The notes: generated by a model from the letters alone, not told the origin. A DNA stretch of 58,308 nt from Actinomycetota bacterium (GCA_005788815.1 SYAZ01000034.1:1-58308); one strand, 5' to 3'; shown: positions 7,085-15,821, counted from the first letter of the stretch. Translations and numbers: made by a program.

Positions 7085-8344
7085 ATGTCCATCGTTGTCA
7101 TCGGCCTCAACCATCGAACTACTCCAGTAGATCTTTTGGGCAAGGTAATGATTGCTGATGCTGCACTTCCAAAAGCGTTGCACGCACTATCAGTGCGCGA
7201 CGACATTCGTGAAGCAGTCATTGTTTCTACATGTAATCGAACAGAGATTTACGCAATCGCCGAAAGGTTCCACGGGGCATATACAGACATTCGTGATTTC
7301 ATTTGTGAAACGAGCGGCGTGTCACCTGAAGAAATATCTGCGCATCTCTACAGCCAGCATGACGACGACGCCATTGTGCATTTGTTTGAAGTTGCAGCAG
7401 GCCTTGATTCTGCCGTGCTTGGTGAGACTGAAGTATTAGGCCAAGTGCGCCACGCGTGGGATGTTGCAATGAACGAAGGTTCATCGCGTAGTGCACTCAA
7501 CTTGTTATTCCGTTACGCCCTGGAAGTAGGAAAGCGCGCACGCACTGAAACTGGAATTAGCAAGTCAACTGCATCTGTTTCGCATGCAGCAGTGGAAATG
7601 GCTGAAGAGATTCTTGGTTCTTTGGTCGGCAAGAGCGTTCTTGTTGTTGGTGCTGGTGAAATGGGTGAAGGTGTTGCAACCGCTTTGTCTCGTGCAGGTG
7701 TTGCAACAATGACTGTTGTAAACCGCACCGAGTCACGTGGGGAAGCGCTGGCCGAAAAGGTAGGAGCGCGTGTGTGCTCTTTTGATTCATTAGAAACTGA
7801 ACTCGCGAGTGCCGACGTTGTCTTGGCGTGCACAGGCGCAGGAAATTGCATCATCGATTTTGATTTGGTCTCGCGCACTCGCACAGATGAAAATCGTCCG
7901 GTACTGATTGTGGACATTGCTTTACCGCGAGATGTAGAGCCAACAGTTGCAACTATTGAGAATGTCACGTTGCGTGACCTTGATGATCTCAGTCAATGGG
8001 CACAACGCGGCATCGAACAGCGTGCATCTGAAATAGATCAGGTGCGCAGCATTATTTCTGATGAAGTGGAACGCTTCACTCTTGATCAGGCACAACGCCA
8101 AGCAGCCCCACTCGTTGCTCAATTGCGAGAAGTAGTTGAGTCAGTGCGTGTCGCTGAGATAGAGCGTTTCACTGGCCGGCTTACAGACCTCACCCCAGAA
8201 CAGCGTGAGGTGGTTGAATCAATCACTCGCGGCATTGTCAATAAAATGCTTCATACACCGTCTGTCCGCCTGCGAGAAGCAGCCGGAACCCCACAGGGAG
8301 AGCGTTTGTCAGCTGCGGTGCGAGATTTGTTTAATCTCGACTGA
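7085..8344 (+). CDS. hemA: Glutamyl-tRNA reductase
   Basis: 419 residues. It reduces glutamyl-tRNA(Glu) with NADPH to glutamate-1-semialdehyde, the entry step of the C5 heme pathway. The N-terminal catalytic domain begins IGLNHRTTPVDLL and holds the nucleophile Cys50 in VSTCNRTEIY. GLDSAVLGETEVLGQVRHAW is the conserved substrate-domain segment. The NADPH domain has VLVVGAGEMGEGVATAL (about 183-199) and VVNRTESRGEALA. The C-terminal dimerisation helix lies beyond about 320. It starts 5 bp after rex and is 8 bp ahead of hemC, so it is co-transcribed. HemL, its metabolic partner, lies at the end of the same run. Confidence 0.97.
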   Translation: MSIVVIGLNHRTTPVDLLGKVMIADAALPKALHALSVRDDIREAVIVSTCNRTEIYAIAERFHGAYTDIRDFICETSGVSPEEISAHLYSQHDDDAIVHLFEVAAGLDSAVLGETEVLGQVRHAWDVAMNEGSSRSALNLLFRYALEVGKRARTETGISKSTASVSHAAVEMAEEILGSLVGKSVLVVGAGEMGEGVATALSRAGVATMTVVNRTESRGEALAEKVGARVCSFDSLETELASADVVLACTGAGNCIIDFDLVSRTRTDENRPVLIVDIALPRDVEPTVATIENVTLRDLDDLSQWAQRGIEQRASEIDQVRSIISDEVERFTLDQAQRQAAPLVAQLREVVESVRVAEIERFTGRLTDLTPEQREVVESITRGIVNKMLHTPSVRLREAAGTPQGERLSAAVRDLFNLD

Positions 8345-8352
8345 ATACATCT

Positions 8353-9237
8353 ATGACACAACTTCGGATTGCGACTCGCTCGAGTGCTCAGGCACGAACT
8401 CAAGCAGAGAATATCGGCGCACTCATTGAGCGCATGTCCCCGGGTGTTTCTGTTAAATATGTGTTTGTCGATACGCACGGAGATGTAAACCAAACCACTC
8501 CACTTCACCAAATGGGTGGACAGGGCGTGTTCGTAAAAGAAGTGCAACGTGCTGTTGTCGATGGAGCTGCCGATATTGCTGTGCATTCTGCAAAAGATTT
8601 GCCATCACAAACTGCGGACGGTTTGGTGATTGCCGCAGTGGGGGAACGTCGTACACCAAACGATGCACTTATTGGTAGATCATTAGACGATCTTGCCACG
8701 GGCGCAACTGTTGCGACTGGCTCGGTGCGACGCCGTGCTCAATTGATGCGTATGCGTCCCGATTTAAAATTTGTTGACCTTCGTGGAAATATTCAGACTC
8801 GATTGTCAAAGATTCCAGATGGTGGAGCCATTGTGATGGCCGTTGCTGCACTTGAGATTTTGGGCATGACTGAGCACATTGCACAGATGCTCGACATTGA
8901 TGTTGCTGTGCCGATGGTTGGTCAAGGTTCGGTGGCCGTCGAAGCGCGATCAGATGACAAGACAACATGTGAAATTTTGTCTGCGATAGATCATCTGGCG
9001 AGTCGATATGCCGTGGAAACCGAACGTGCATTCCTTGCTGAACTCGGCGCCGGCTGTTCATTGCCAGTGGGTGCGCATCTCACAAAAGATGGTATGTTCC
9101 ACGCGTTCATGGCAACCGATGATTGTTCTGATTCAGTACAACTAGTTGGTTCAATTGGTGACACAGACGACAATCTTGCTGTTGGCATTGCAGCAGCGCA
9201 CGAATGTCGCACTCGCTTGGCAGAAGTTACAGAGTAA
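8353..9237 (+). CDS. hemC: Porphobilinogen deaminase (hydroxymethylbilane synthase)
   Basis: 294 residues. It polymerises four porphobilinogens to hydroxymethylbilane on a dipyrromethane cofactor. LRIATRSSAQARTQA at the N-terminus, GVFVKEVQRAVVDGAADIAVHSAKDLP (58-84), TGSVRRRAQL (122-131) with the substrate-binding arginines, and RGNIQTRLSK are all conserved. Cys235 in LGAGCSLPVG is the cofactor attachment residue. The stop codon TAA (9235-9237) is followed directly by the hemD ATG at 9238 with no spacer, indicating translational coupling. Confidence 0.97.
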   Translation: MTQLRIATRSSAQARTQAENIGALIERMSPGVSVKYVFVDTHGDVNQTTPLHQMGGQGVFVKEVQRAVVDGAADIAVHSAKDLPSQTADGLVIAAVGERRTPNDALIGRSLDDLATGATVATGSVRRRAQLMRMRPDLKFVDLRGNIQTRLSKIPDGGAIVMAVAALEILGMTEHIAQMLDIDVAVPMVGQGSVAVEARSDDKTTCEILSAIDHLASRYAVETERAFLAELGAGCSLPVGAHLTKDGMFHAFMATDDCSDSVQLVGSIGDTDDNLAVGIAAAHECRTRLAEVTE

Positions 9238-9975
9238 ATGTCTACTTCGCTTGAAGGCAGATCTGTAGTCATCACTCGTTCGATTGCGCAGAACGAATCA
9301 TTACGCCGACTGCTAGAAGCTCGTGGCGCGCGAGTTGTTGAAGTACCACTCATTGCTGTTGTTGAACCAGACGATGAAGGTCGCGAACGCGATGAAGTGC
9401 TTCAGCGGTTTGAAGATTTTGATTGGATTGTCGTGACATCACCAAATGGTGCAGATCGTGTGGCGCCCTTTCTTTCTGCCGCACATGCAGCAGGCGATGC
9501 ACAGCGTTTTCCTCTGTTAGCCGCCGTAGGTGAAGCCACTGCGCGTTCGGTGGGTACACCGGTCGCATTGTGTGCTGAACCCGCCAGAAGCGATGTCTTG
9601 GCACAGCAGTTTCCTGAAGGCAGTGGAACAGTTCTTGTCGTGCAGGGAAATTTGGCTGACAGTCAATTGAGTGATGACATTGAAGCAAAAGGCTGGACAG
9701 TGACACGCGTTGTTGCATATCGCACAGTTCATCTGCGCCCAACAAAAGAGATGATGCTGCCAGCACTTTCGGCTGATGTTTTGTTACTTGCATCAGGCAG
9801 TGCAGCAAACGCATGGTTCGACGCATTTGGTGCCACAACTCCGCCGTATGTGGTAGCAATGGGCCCAAGTACAGCCAAAGTTGCTGTCAATCTGGGTCTT
9901 GAAGTATCTGCAATAGCGTCGGAACAGACTCTGGACTCGCTCATCGAGACTGCTGAACGGGTGATTAGCCAATAA
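9238..9975 (+). CDS. hemD: Uroporphyrinogen-III synthase
   Basis: 245 residues. It closes hydroxymethylbilane with inversion of ring D to give uroporphyrinogen III. HemD is poorly conserved, but the start GRSVVITRS, VVEVPLIAVVEP, FDWIVVTSPNGADRV, AAVGEATARSVG, and the second-domain pattern SGSAANAWFDAF and YVVAMGPSTAKVAVNLGLEV are typical of the two-lobed fold. It abuts hemC without a gap and precedes hemB by 10 bp. In some actinobacteria hemD is fused to a uroporphyrinogen methyltransferase (hemD/cysG); here it is a stand-alone domain. Confidence 0.93.
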   Translation: MSTSLEGRSVVITRSIAQNESLRRLLEARGARVVEVPLIAVVEPDDEGRERDEVLQRFEDFDWIVVTSPNGADRVAPFLSAAHAAGDAQRFPLLAAVGEATARSVGTPVALCAEPARSDVLAQQFPEGSGTVLVVQGNLADSQLSDDIEAKGWTVTRVVAYRTVHLRPTKEMMLPALSADVLLLASGSAANAWFDAFGATTPPYVVAMGPSTAKVAVNLGLEVSAIASEQTLDSLIETAERVISQ

Positions 9976-9985
9976 CCTGAAGACG

Positions 9986-10966
9986 ATGTTTCCCGTATCG
10001 CGCCCCCGACGACTTCGTACCACTGGTGCAATGCGTGAACTAGTGGCCGAGACCAGGTTGCATGTGTCAGATCTTGTAGCGCCACTCTTTGTACGCGAAG
10101 GAATCTCGTCTCCACAACCGATTGTTTCATTGCCAGGCGTGATGCAGCACACCGTCGCATCACTTGTTCAAGAAGTACAAGAGTTGCGTGACCTCGGAGT
10201 GAAGGCAATCATTTTGTTCGGAGTTCCTGCATCCAAAGACGACATCGGGTCTGGTGCGTTTGATGCAAACGGCATTGCTCAAGTTGCGCTTCGAGCCCTA
10301 CGCAACGCAGTGGGTGACGATGTAGTGCTTATGGCAGATTTATGCGTTGATGAATACACCTCACATGGGCATTGCGGAATTGTCGGAGCTGATGGTGAAG
10401 TTGACAACGATGCAACTCTCGAGATTTATTGCAAGGCTGCAGTTGCCCAGGCTCAGGCAGGTGCGCACGTTGTAGCACCGAGCGGCATGATGGATGGCCA
10501 AGTGGGCGCAATTCGTTCCGCGCTCGATGATGCCGGATTCGAACATGTTGCGATCATGGCGTACTCAGCAAAGTATGCCTCTGCGCTCTACGGGCCATTT
10601 CGTGATGCAGTCGATGTTCAGATTGTGGGCGGCGGCCATCGCAAGGGGTACCAACAAGATTGGCGCAATGCGCGTGAGTCCATGCGGGAAGTATTTGAAG
10701 ATATTGAACAAGGTGCAGACATCGTGATGGTGAAACCTGCACTTGCATATCTTGATGTCATTGGTCAGGTCCGTGCATCAGTCGATCATCCTGTTGCTGC
10801 GTATCACGTCAGTGGTGAGTACTCCATGATTAAAGCAGCTGCTGAAAAAGGTTGGATTGATCATGACGCGGTTGCAATGGAACATCTCACTGCAATCAAA
10901 CGCGCAGGCGCCGACATCATTTTGACATATCTCACGCGTTGGTTCGCTGAGAACGCAACAAAGTAG
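9986..10966 (+). CDS. hemB: Delta-aminolevulinic acid dehydratase (porphobilinogen synthase)
   Basis: 326 residues. It condenses two 5-aminolevulinates to porphobilinogen. The catalytic Schiff-base lysines are Lys196 in AYSAKYASALYGPFR and Lys250 in VMVKPALAYLD. The metal site reads Cys120-x-Asp122-x7-Cys130 in DLCVDEYTSHGHCG. The central zinc cysteine of the C-x-C-x7-C type is therefore Asp, as I remember for mycobacterial and Streptomyces enzymes, so the metal requirement may differ from the classical Zn enzyme. PSGMMDGQVGAIR (165-177) is the conserved substrate loop. Start ATG 9986 is 10 bp after hemD. Confidence 0.96.
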   Translation: MFPVSRPRRLRTTGAMRELVAETRLHVSDLVAPLFVREGISSPQPIVSLPGVMQHTVASLVQEVQELRDLGVKAIILFGVPASKDDIGSGAFDANGIAQVALRALRNAVGDDVVLMADLCVDEYTSHGHCGIVGADGEVDNDATLEIYCKAAVAQAQAGAHVVAPSGMMDGQVGAIRSALDDAGFEHVAIMAYSAKYASALYGPFRDAVDVQIVGGGHRKGYQQDWRNARESMREVFEDIEQGADIVMVKPALAYLDVIGQVRASVDHPVAAYHVSGEYSMIKAAAEKGWIDHDAVAMEHLTAIKRAGADIILTYLTRWFAENATK

Positions 10967-10973
10967 GTCTTTT

Positions 10974-12326
10974 GTGACTAATGCAATTCCATTGTGTGAT
11001 GCGACTGCATGTGTGCAGGCTGGTTGCACAGCGACAGTGTGTCGTGGCCTAGGTATTCCTTCGAACCAATTAGTTTTTGAACGTTCTGCGCGCGCAATCC
11101 CAGGTGGTGTCAATTCATCTATTCGTGCTTTCAAAGCAGTGGGCGGAACGCCGTACATCGTGTCTTGGGCAAACGGTGCTTATGTCTACGACGTAGAGGG
11201 CAATGAACTCATTGACCTTGTGCAGAGTTACGGAGCCATCATTCTTGGGCATGCGCATCCAAAAGTGACAGAGGCAATCAGGTCTGCAGCTGGTGACGGT
11301 ACGTCATATGGCGCGCCCACTCCGCGAGAAATGAAATTAGCCGAAGCAATTGCTGAGCGTGTTCCGTCGTGTGAACGTGTTCGCTTTATGAACAGCGGAA
11401 CCGAAGCCACAAGTACAGCAGTACGACTTGCCCGTGGTGCAACTGGTCGCAAACGCATTGTCACTTTTCATGGCAACTTTCATGGCGCTACAGATGCCCT
11501 GTTAGCAGCAGGTGGAAGTGGAATTGCAACATTGGGACTTCCAGGCACGGCAGGAGTGCCCGAAGAAGCCGTTGCAAATACTTGGGTACTGCCATACAAC
11601 GTTGTTCCAACGCTTGACGAAGATGTAGCCGCAGTGTTTGTTGAACCTGTTGCCGCAAACATGGGTCTTGTTGCGCCAGTGCCTGGGTTTCTTGAAGGAC
11701 TTCGTGCCGAATGTGACCGCGTTGGTGCGTTACTTGTGTTCGACGAAGTAATCACCGGATTCCGTTTAGGAACAGGTGGAGCACAAGGTAAGTACGACAT
11801 TCGTCCTGATCTCACATGCTTTGGAAAAGTGATTGGCGGTGGCTTACCTATTGGTGCAGTGGGTGGACGCAAAGACATCATGGAAAATCTCACCCCATTG
11901 GGTTCGGTGTTTCACGCTGGAACATTGGCTGGCAATCCTTTAGCAACTGCAGCGGGTCTTGCTGCACTCAATGAACTCACAGACGATGTATATATGGAAT
12001 TGTCGGCACGTACACGGCATGTTGCTTCCATGTTGCGCGATGCCTGTGCATCAGCGGGTATCGACGCAATCTTTCCTGTGGTGGGAACGCTTGCAGGTAT
12101 GTATTTTGGAAATGCACTCGGCGGCAAAACGCCAACTAACTTTCAAGAAGCCTGTACAACAAGCGAAGAAACGTACGCCAAGGTATTCCACGCACTTCTA
12201 TCTGCTGGCGTTGCACTTGCACCAGGTGCCTACGAATCTTTGTTTGTTGGTCTCGCCCATACAGACGAAGTTGTGACACAACTTGCAGAGCGTGTTGCTG
12301 TGGGTTTACAGGGGATTAACCGTTGA
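10974..12326 (+). CDS. hemL: Glutamate-1-semialdehyde 2,1-aminomutase
   Basis: A fold-type I PLP enzyme converting glutamate-1-semialdehyde to 5-aminolevulinate, the partner of HemA. The body starts at SNQLVFERSARAIPGGVNSS, then RFMNSGTEATSTAVRLAR, VTFHGNFHGATDALL, LLVFDEVITGFRLG and the PLP lysine in CFGKVIGGGLPIGAVGG (Lys285 counting from GTG 10974). That start has an AGGT motif upstream and gives about 28 residues before the family's usual N-terminus, with four cysteines spaced exactly five residues apart (8, 13, 18, 23). An alternative GTG at 11037 would remove most of this. The 3' end overlaps the next gene's TTG start. Confidence 0.94.
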   Translation: MTNAIPLCDATACVQAGCTATVCRGLGIPSNQLVFERSARAIPGGVNSSIRAFKAVGGTPYIVSWANGAYVYDVEGNELIDLVQSYGAIILGHAHPKVTEAIRSAAGDGTSYGAPTPREMKLAEAIAERVPSCERVRFMNSGTEATSTAVRLARGATGRKRIVTFHGNFHGATDALLAAGGSGIATLGLPGTAGVPEEAVANTWVLPYNVVPTLDEDVAAVFVEPVAANMGLVAPVPGFLEGLRAECDRVGALLVFDEVITGFRLGTGGAQGKYDIRPDLTCFGKVIGGGLPIGAVGGRKDIMENLTPLGSVFHAGTLAGNPLATAAGLAALNELTDDVYMELSARTRHVASMLRDACASAGIDAIFPVVGTLAGMYFGNALGGKTPTNFQEACTTSEETYAKVFHALLSAGVALAPGAYESLFVGLAHTDEVVTQLAERVAVGLQGINR

Positions 12327-12928
12327 GTAGACGCATCCTTTTCGCCTCTCTTGCAATCTTGCTTGTGGGTGTTGTTCTGGTGTCACAGCGTGGGGGAACA
12401 AAGGTCGTAACACCCACTGCGGTGCTGCACAAAGTAGATCTGATTGCAAGTGTGGACGGCATCAATCTTGACGCTGCATGGTCACAAGATGGAAAAGTTA
12501 CTTCTGGTGGTGCTGCCAGATTGTCGCTAGATGATTTGCGTACATTGACAATTCTTGAAGGAACAATGACTGCTGAATTCGGCGATGTTCAACCGTGTAC
12601 CGATTTCGTCACTCCGAATGCGTGCGTGTTGTTTGCAGACATGTTGGGCGAAGCAGTGGTGTGGTTTGCCCTTGTCTCGGCAGACACAGCGACGCCTCGA
12701 GAATTTGTGACACTGCCTGGATTAATCGATATGCAAAACAACGGCAACGAAGGCATTCTTCGTAATGGTTGGATAGTAAACCTTGCTTCGCCTGTGAAAC
12801 GTAACTGCGAGAAAGAAGACGGAGACACGTCGTCATTGCGTGATTTCATAACGCGATTCCCAGATACAAAAAGTTCTGCAGTAGTAAATCTTCTGACGGA
12901 CAACGTTGTGTCCGTGAAGTGTTTGTAA
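12323..12928 (+). CDS. Membrane-anchored extracytoplasmic protein of unknown function
   Basis: 201 residues. It starts at TTG 12323, overlapping the hemL TGA by 3 bp. The N-terminus MSRRILFASLAILLVGVVLVSQRGG is an uncleaved anchor or signal peptide (basic start, 17 hydrophobic residues, no clear AxA site). The rest is polar, with four cysteines (in QPCTDF, NACVLF, KRNCEKE and VKCL at the very end) that could form two disulfides outside the cell. No domain was recognised. Its coupling to hemL and its convergence with a cytochrome c gene hint at a role in cytochrome maturation or the cell envelope, but that is only positional. Confidence 0.7.
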   Translation: MSRRILFASLAILLVGVVLVSQRGGTKVVTPTAVLHKVDLIASVDGINLDAAWSQDGKVTSGGAARLSLDDLRTLTILEGTMTAEFGDVQPCTDFVTPNACVLFADMLGEAVVWFALVSADTATPREFVTLPGLIDMQNNGNEGILRNGWIVNLASPVKRNCEKEDGDTSSLRDFITRFPDTKSSAVVNLLTDNVVSVKCL

Positions 12929-12935
12929 CTAAGAG

Positions 12936-13751
12936 TTATTTACCGATTGAAGCGCGGGGCTCTGTGCCAACTGCGCCAGGCTTTGCGGCAAGCATGGCGA
13001 AGTCTTTTTCAATGGTGTCAAAACTTGTGGAGCCTGCTTCGAGGCCTAAGAAAATTTCTGATTCTGGTGAACACCAGGCCTCATACTCTTCTGCCCACTC
13101 TTCACTCTTCGGATCTGCACCGCTTTTTTCATACCGTGTGTAACACACAACAGAAAGTATTTCTGCTTCGGTGAGAGCACCGCCCGCTTTCTCACCTTGC
13201 ATCGGCATGGGGTTTCCGTTGTATGAGAGTGTTGCGTGCGCGCCACCTTCACGGTTTGGGTCGCCGTATGTCTTGATGTCAGCAGCTGCGTATTTCTGGC
13301 TTCCGCTGTAAACGAAGTTCAACATGTCTTCAATATGAGGGAAAGTTTTCAACACCTCACCCTGATACAAAACTCGTCCGGCTCCACCAGCGCCGTCGGC
13401 ACCGTGACAACCTGCGCATGATCCGTAGACAGTTGCACCGATAGATATCGGGCCGGCAAGAACTTTCTCTGCTGGCTTCAATGCAATGAGATACAACGCA
13501 GCCCATGCAGGCAACATTGCAAGACCTGCCATTGCCCAAAATGGAATCTTCTTACGTGACTTGGCTGCCACAACATATGGAGGATCAGGAACAACCGGTT
13601 TTGGTGCAGGTGCTTCTGTTGCTTTCGCAGGTGTGGCAGGGGTTGCGACTGCTGGGGTCGACGATGGGGCGCTATCACCAGAGGCATCGCTAGGCGCTTC
13701 TGCGCGACGTGCCTTGGAGCGATTCAGAAGGTGCTCGGGAATCTCGGTCAC
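12936..13751 (-). CDS. Membrane-anchored monoheme cytochrome c with N-terminal IPEHLL tag
   Basis: 271 residues from GTG 13751. It has a cytoplasmic-like tag MTEIPEHLLNRSKARRAE (1-18), a Pro/Ala-rich linker (20-60), one TM helix (about 70-91), then a class I cytochrome c domain with heme motif C112-A-G-C115-H116. The candidate axial ligand is Met182 or Met184 in NGNPMPMQG. The domain resembles small electron carriers between the bc complex and the terminal oxidase. Three more cysteines lie after about 200, in VVCYTRYEK and EAWCSPE among others. It is divergent from the bc operon 378 bp away. The tag is nearly identical to the start of the cytochrome b C-terminal subunit, pointing to a shared partner or assembly route. 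Confidence 0.87.
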   Translation of the reverse strand: MTEIPEHLLNRSKARRAEAPSDASGDSAPSSTPAVATPATPAKATEAPAPKPVVPDPPYVVAAKSRKKIPFWAMAGLAMLPAWAALYLIALKPAEKVLAGPISIGATVYGSCAGCHGADGAGGAGRVLYQGEVLKTFPHIEDMLNFVYSGSQKYAAADIKTYGDPNREGGAHATLSYNGNPMPMQGEKAGGALTEAEILSVVCYTRYEKSGADPKSEEWAEEYEAWCSPESEIFLGLEAGSTSFDTIEKDFAMLAAKPGAVGTEPRASIGK

Positions 13752-14129
13752 TGCTCTTTACCTCTCGGGGAGACCATGGAAGATCTCGTCATGGAGCGGA
13801 AGTGCTCTCTGATTCGAGGTCTTGCCTCCACGATAGACAAACAAAGGTGTTCGAGAGGAATCATTGGCATCAGTTTGCTCGTGACTCATGTCGTGGGCGA
13901 CGGGAGAATGCCTTGTGCGATTGTGCATTTAGAGCTCAAAAGTACGACCTTGCGGAAGCTGTGAAGCGCACAAAAGCACAACCTCTGATTGGTCTCGACG
14001 ATTCTGATGCGACAGATGTCGCCCCTTCGGAAATGGGTAAAGAGGGTGGTGAGGTGACTAGTCTTTCTAGTACTTAGGCACCTGCCCCAGACCAAAACAG
14101 TCACCAGGACCGGAGAAGAAGAAAAGCCC
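13752..14129. other. 378-bp divergent region without a confident gene
   Basis: This lies between the GTG of the minus-strand cytochrome c and the ATG of the plus-strand respiratory run, and must contain both promoters. A plus-strand frame ending at 14077 (tail KAQPLIGLDDSDATDVAPSEMGKEGGE) has protein-like composition in its last 50 codons, but no start with a convincing ribosome site and a poor-looking upstream part. A small inverted repeat ACTAG-TCTTT-CTAGT lies at 14057-14071. I see no Rex-type palindrome and no clear -35/-10 pair. Confidence 0.4.
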
Positions 14130-14606
14130 ATGATCGCGATCGACATACTCAGATGGCCAGGAGTCAACCAAGCTTTTCTCTTTTCCTTTGTCATGACCAC
14201 CGCCATGGCACTCGTTGTCATTCCCATCGGAAAGCGCCGCCCAATGGGCAGGCCTGCAACATGGGGTGAAGCCATGATCGGATCTGTCTACACGTTCTTT
14301 GTGATGTTCTTGGCGTTTGGAGTTGTTCCTCACCAATTCATCGACCATGCCGACAAAGAACTTGGATGGCGTAAAGACAAATTGTTGATGGGGCCCTTCG
14401 ACATTTTGAACGCAAAGGCGAATGGTGGAAACTTTCCATTTACCCTTAGTTACGAAGCAGTGCGTGACATCCTTGTTGTGGTGATACACGTGTACTTCAT
14501 CGGACTCATGATTTACATGTTTGTTTGGTGGCAAAAGCGCGGGGAAAAAGTCGTCAAAGAAATCGAAACGTCTTCGTACGGTCGTCCATTGGTACGAAAG
14601 AGTTAA
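14130..14606 (+). CDS. Three-helix membrane protein at the head of the bc-complex run
   Basis: 158 residues with three probable TM helices: about 10-30 (NQAFLFSFVMTTAMALVVIPIG), about 48-68 (MIGSVYTFFVMFLAFGVVPHQ) and about 113-137 (ILVVVIHVYFIGLMIYMFVWW). Histidines in VVPHQFIDH and VIHVYF sit at or near helix ends and could ligate heme, but no family motif supports this. It begins the plus-strand run and is followed 6 bp later by a ferredoxin and then by the cytochrome b genes. A structural subunit or a membrane docking protein for the ferredoxin is the inference from position. Confidence 0.75.
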   Translation: MIAIDILRWPGVNQAFLFSFVMTTAMALVVIPIGKRRPMGRPATWGEAMIGSVYTFFVMFLAFGVVPHQFIDHADKELGWRKDKLLMGPFDILNAKANGGNFPFTLSYEAVRDILVVVIHVYFIGLMIYMFVWWQKRGEKVVKEIETSSYGRPLVRKS

Positions 14607-14612
14607 GAAATC

Positions 14613-15026
14613 ATGGCTCGCACAGACGCAAACCCACCAATGCCAGAATGGTCCACCGAGTATCAGCTCGTTGAAGTTGATGCCGACTATTTGGGCAAGG
14701 CTGTTAAGCCAAAGCAGTTCATCCACATTGATCAAAGTGAATGCATCATGTGTGAAGGCTGCGTCGATATCTGCCCATGGAAATGCATCCATATGGTGAC
14801 TCCCGATGCTGTTGCAGAAGCAACCGATACAGAGATGCCCGGATCAGACCCATCCGACAATGTTCTTTTCATCATCGACGACGACGTGTGTACACGCTGT
14901 GCATTGTGCGTCGATCGCTGTCCTACTGGCGTCATCATTTTGGGCAAAGTCGGTGCACCCGATCCAGAAGGTGACAGTCATACCCGTACAAACAATCATG
15001 GCTACGGCTATGGAATGCGCCTCTGA
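14613..15026 (+). CDS. 2x[4Fe-4S] ferredoxin-type protein in the bc-complex operon
   Basis: 137 residues. Cluster motif 1 is Cys44-x2-Cys47-x2-Cys50-x3-Cys54-Pro with an extra Cys58; motif 2 is Cys93-x2-Cys96-x2-Cys99-x3-Cys103-Pro. The 34-residue spacer between them is long for a small bacterial ferredoxin and is acidic, giving a NuoI-like or polyferredoxin-like layout without membrane helices. The C-terminal tail is Gly/Tyr/His-rich. It sits 6 bp after the membrane protein and 12 bp before the cytochrome b gene. It is a possible electron entry protein for the quinone pool or for the EFG-less complex I. Soluble, cytoplasmic location is inferred from the absence of a signal peptide. Confidence 0.88.
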   Translation: MARTDANPPMPEWSTEYQLVEVDADYLGKAVKPKQFIHIDQSECIMCEGCVDICPWKCIHMVTPDAVAEATDTEMPGSDPSDNVLFIIDDDVCTRCALCVDRCPTGVIILGKVGAPDPEGDSHTRTNNHGYGYGMRL

Positions 15027-15038
15027 GGTAAACAAATC

Positions 15039-15821
15039 ATGGCAAAAGTATTAGATAACCCTCGTCCAACTCTGAAAGAGCGGGCAGCCAAAGCAGGTGG
15101 CCAAGTCCAAGGCAGCCAAGTATGGAACTCCATCTTTCGACCTGGTTCAATTTTCCGTAAGGGATACACCGATAGCCCACGTAACCGTTCATACGTGATC
15201 ATGAACTCGGTGCTCTATCACTTGCACCCAGTGAAGGTGAAGCGCCACGCAGTCAAGGTCAGTTACACACTGTGTCTTGGCGGTTTGAGTTTCTTCTTGT
15301 TCATTTTGCTTACCGTTACCGGAATTTTCTTGATGTTCTTCTACCGACCAACGGGTGCAAACGCCTGGCAAGACATTCAGACATTGCAGACATCAGTGAC
15401 TTTTGGTTTGCTTATTCGCAACATGCATCGTTGGGGTGCACACCTGATGGTGTTGTCAGTGTTCTTGCACATGGCGCGCGTGTTTTACCACGGTGCGTAT
15501 AAAGCCCCTCGCGAATTCAACTGGGTGATTGGTGTCGTTCTTTTGACTCTTACTTTGTTGTTGTCCTTCACCGGTTACTTGTTGCCGTGGGACCAGTTAG
15601 CCCTCTGGGCGGTCACGGTGGGTACCAACATGATGGGCTACACGCCAGTGTTTGGTTCGCAAGTTCGTTTCGTTCTACTTGGCGGCGTCGAAATTGGTTC
15701 GGAAACCTTGTTGCGTTGGTACGTGCTTCACGTGCTCATGCTTCCTTTCGTCATCGTTATCTTTATGGCAATTCACTTCTGGCGCGTCCGCAAAGACGGC
15801 GGAATCTCTGGACCTTTGTAA
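15039..15821 (+). CDS. Cytochrome b, N-terminal (b6-type) subunit of the bc complex
   Basis: 260 residues with four core TM helices, the two-heme part of a split cytochrome b. Heme ligands: His130 and His144 in HRWGAHLMVLSVFLH (13 residues between) and His231 and His246 in HVLMLPFVIVIFMAIH (14 residues between). The 14-residue spacing and the C-terminal RKDGGISGPL are b6-type rather than mitochondrial bc1-type. A 55-residue N-terminal extension precedes the amphipathic start helix region. Quinol would be oxidised at the outer face and reduced at the inner face. The subunit IV-like gene follows 15 bp later. The usual actinobacterial QcrB is a single long chain, so this split form is different. 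Confidence 0.92.
   Translation: MAKVLDNPRPTLKERAAKAGGQVQGSQVWNSIFRPGSIFRKGYTDSPRNRSYVIMNSVLYHLHPVKVKRHAVKVSYTLCLGGLSFFLFILLTVTGIFLMFFYRPTGANAWQDIQTLQTSVTFGLLIRNMHRWGAHLMVLSVFLHMARVFYHGAYKAPREFNWVIGVVLLTLTLLLSFTGYLLPWDQLALWAVTVGTNMMGYTPVFGSQVRFVLLGGVEIGSETLLRWYVLHVLMLPFVIVIFMAIHFWRVRKDGGISGPL

Noticed and set aside
13709-14077. Plus-strand open frame overlapping the start of the cytochrome c gene and the divergent region
   Set aside because: Its first part is antisense to the start of a clear cytochrome c gene, the start codon has no ribosome site, and no family was recognised. Only the last 50 codons look protein-like, so it is mentioned under the gap and not called.
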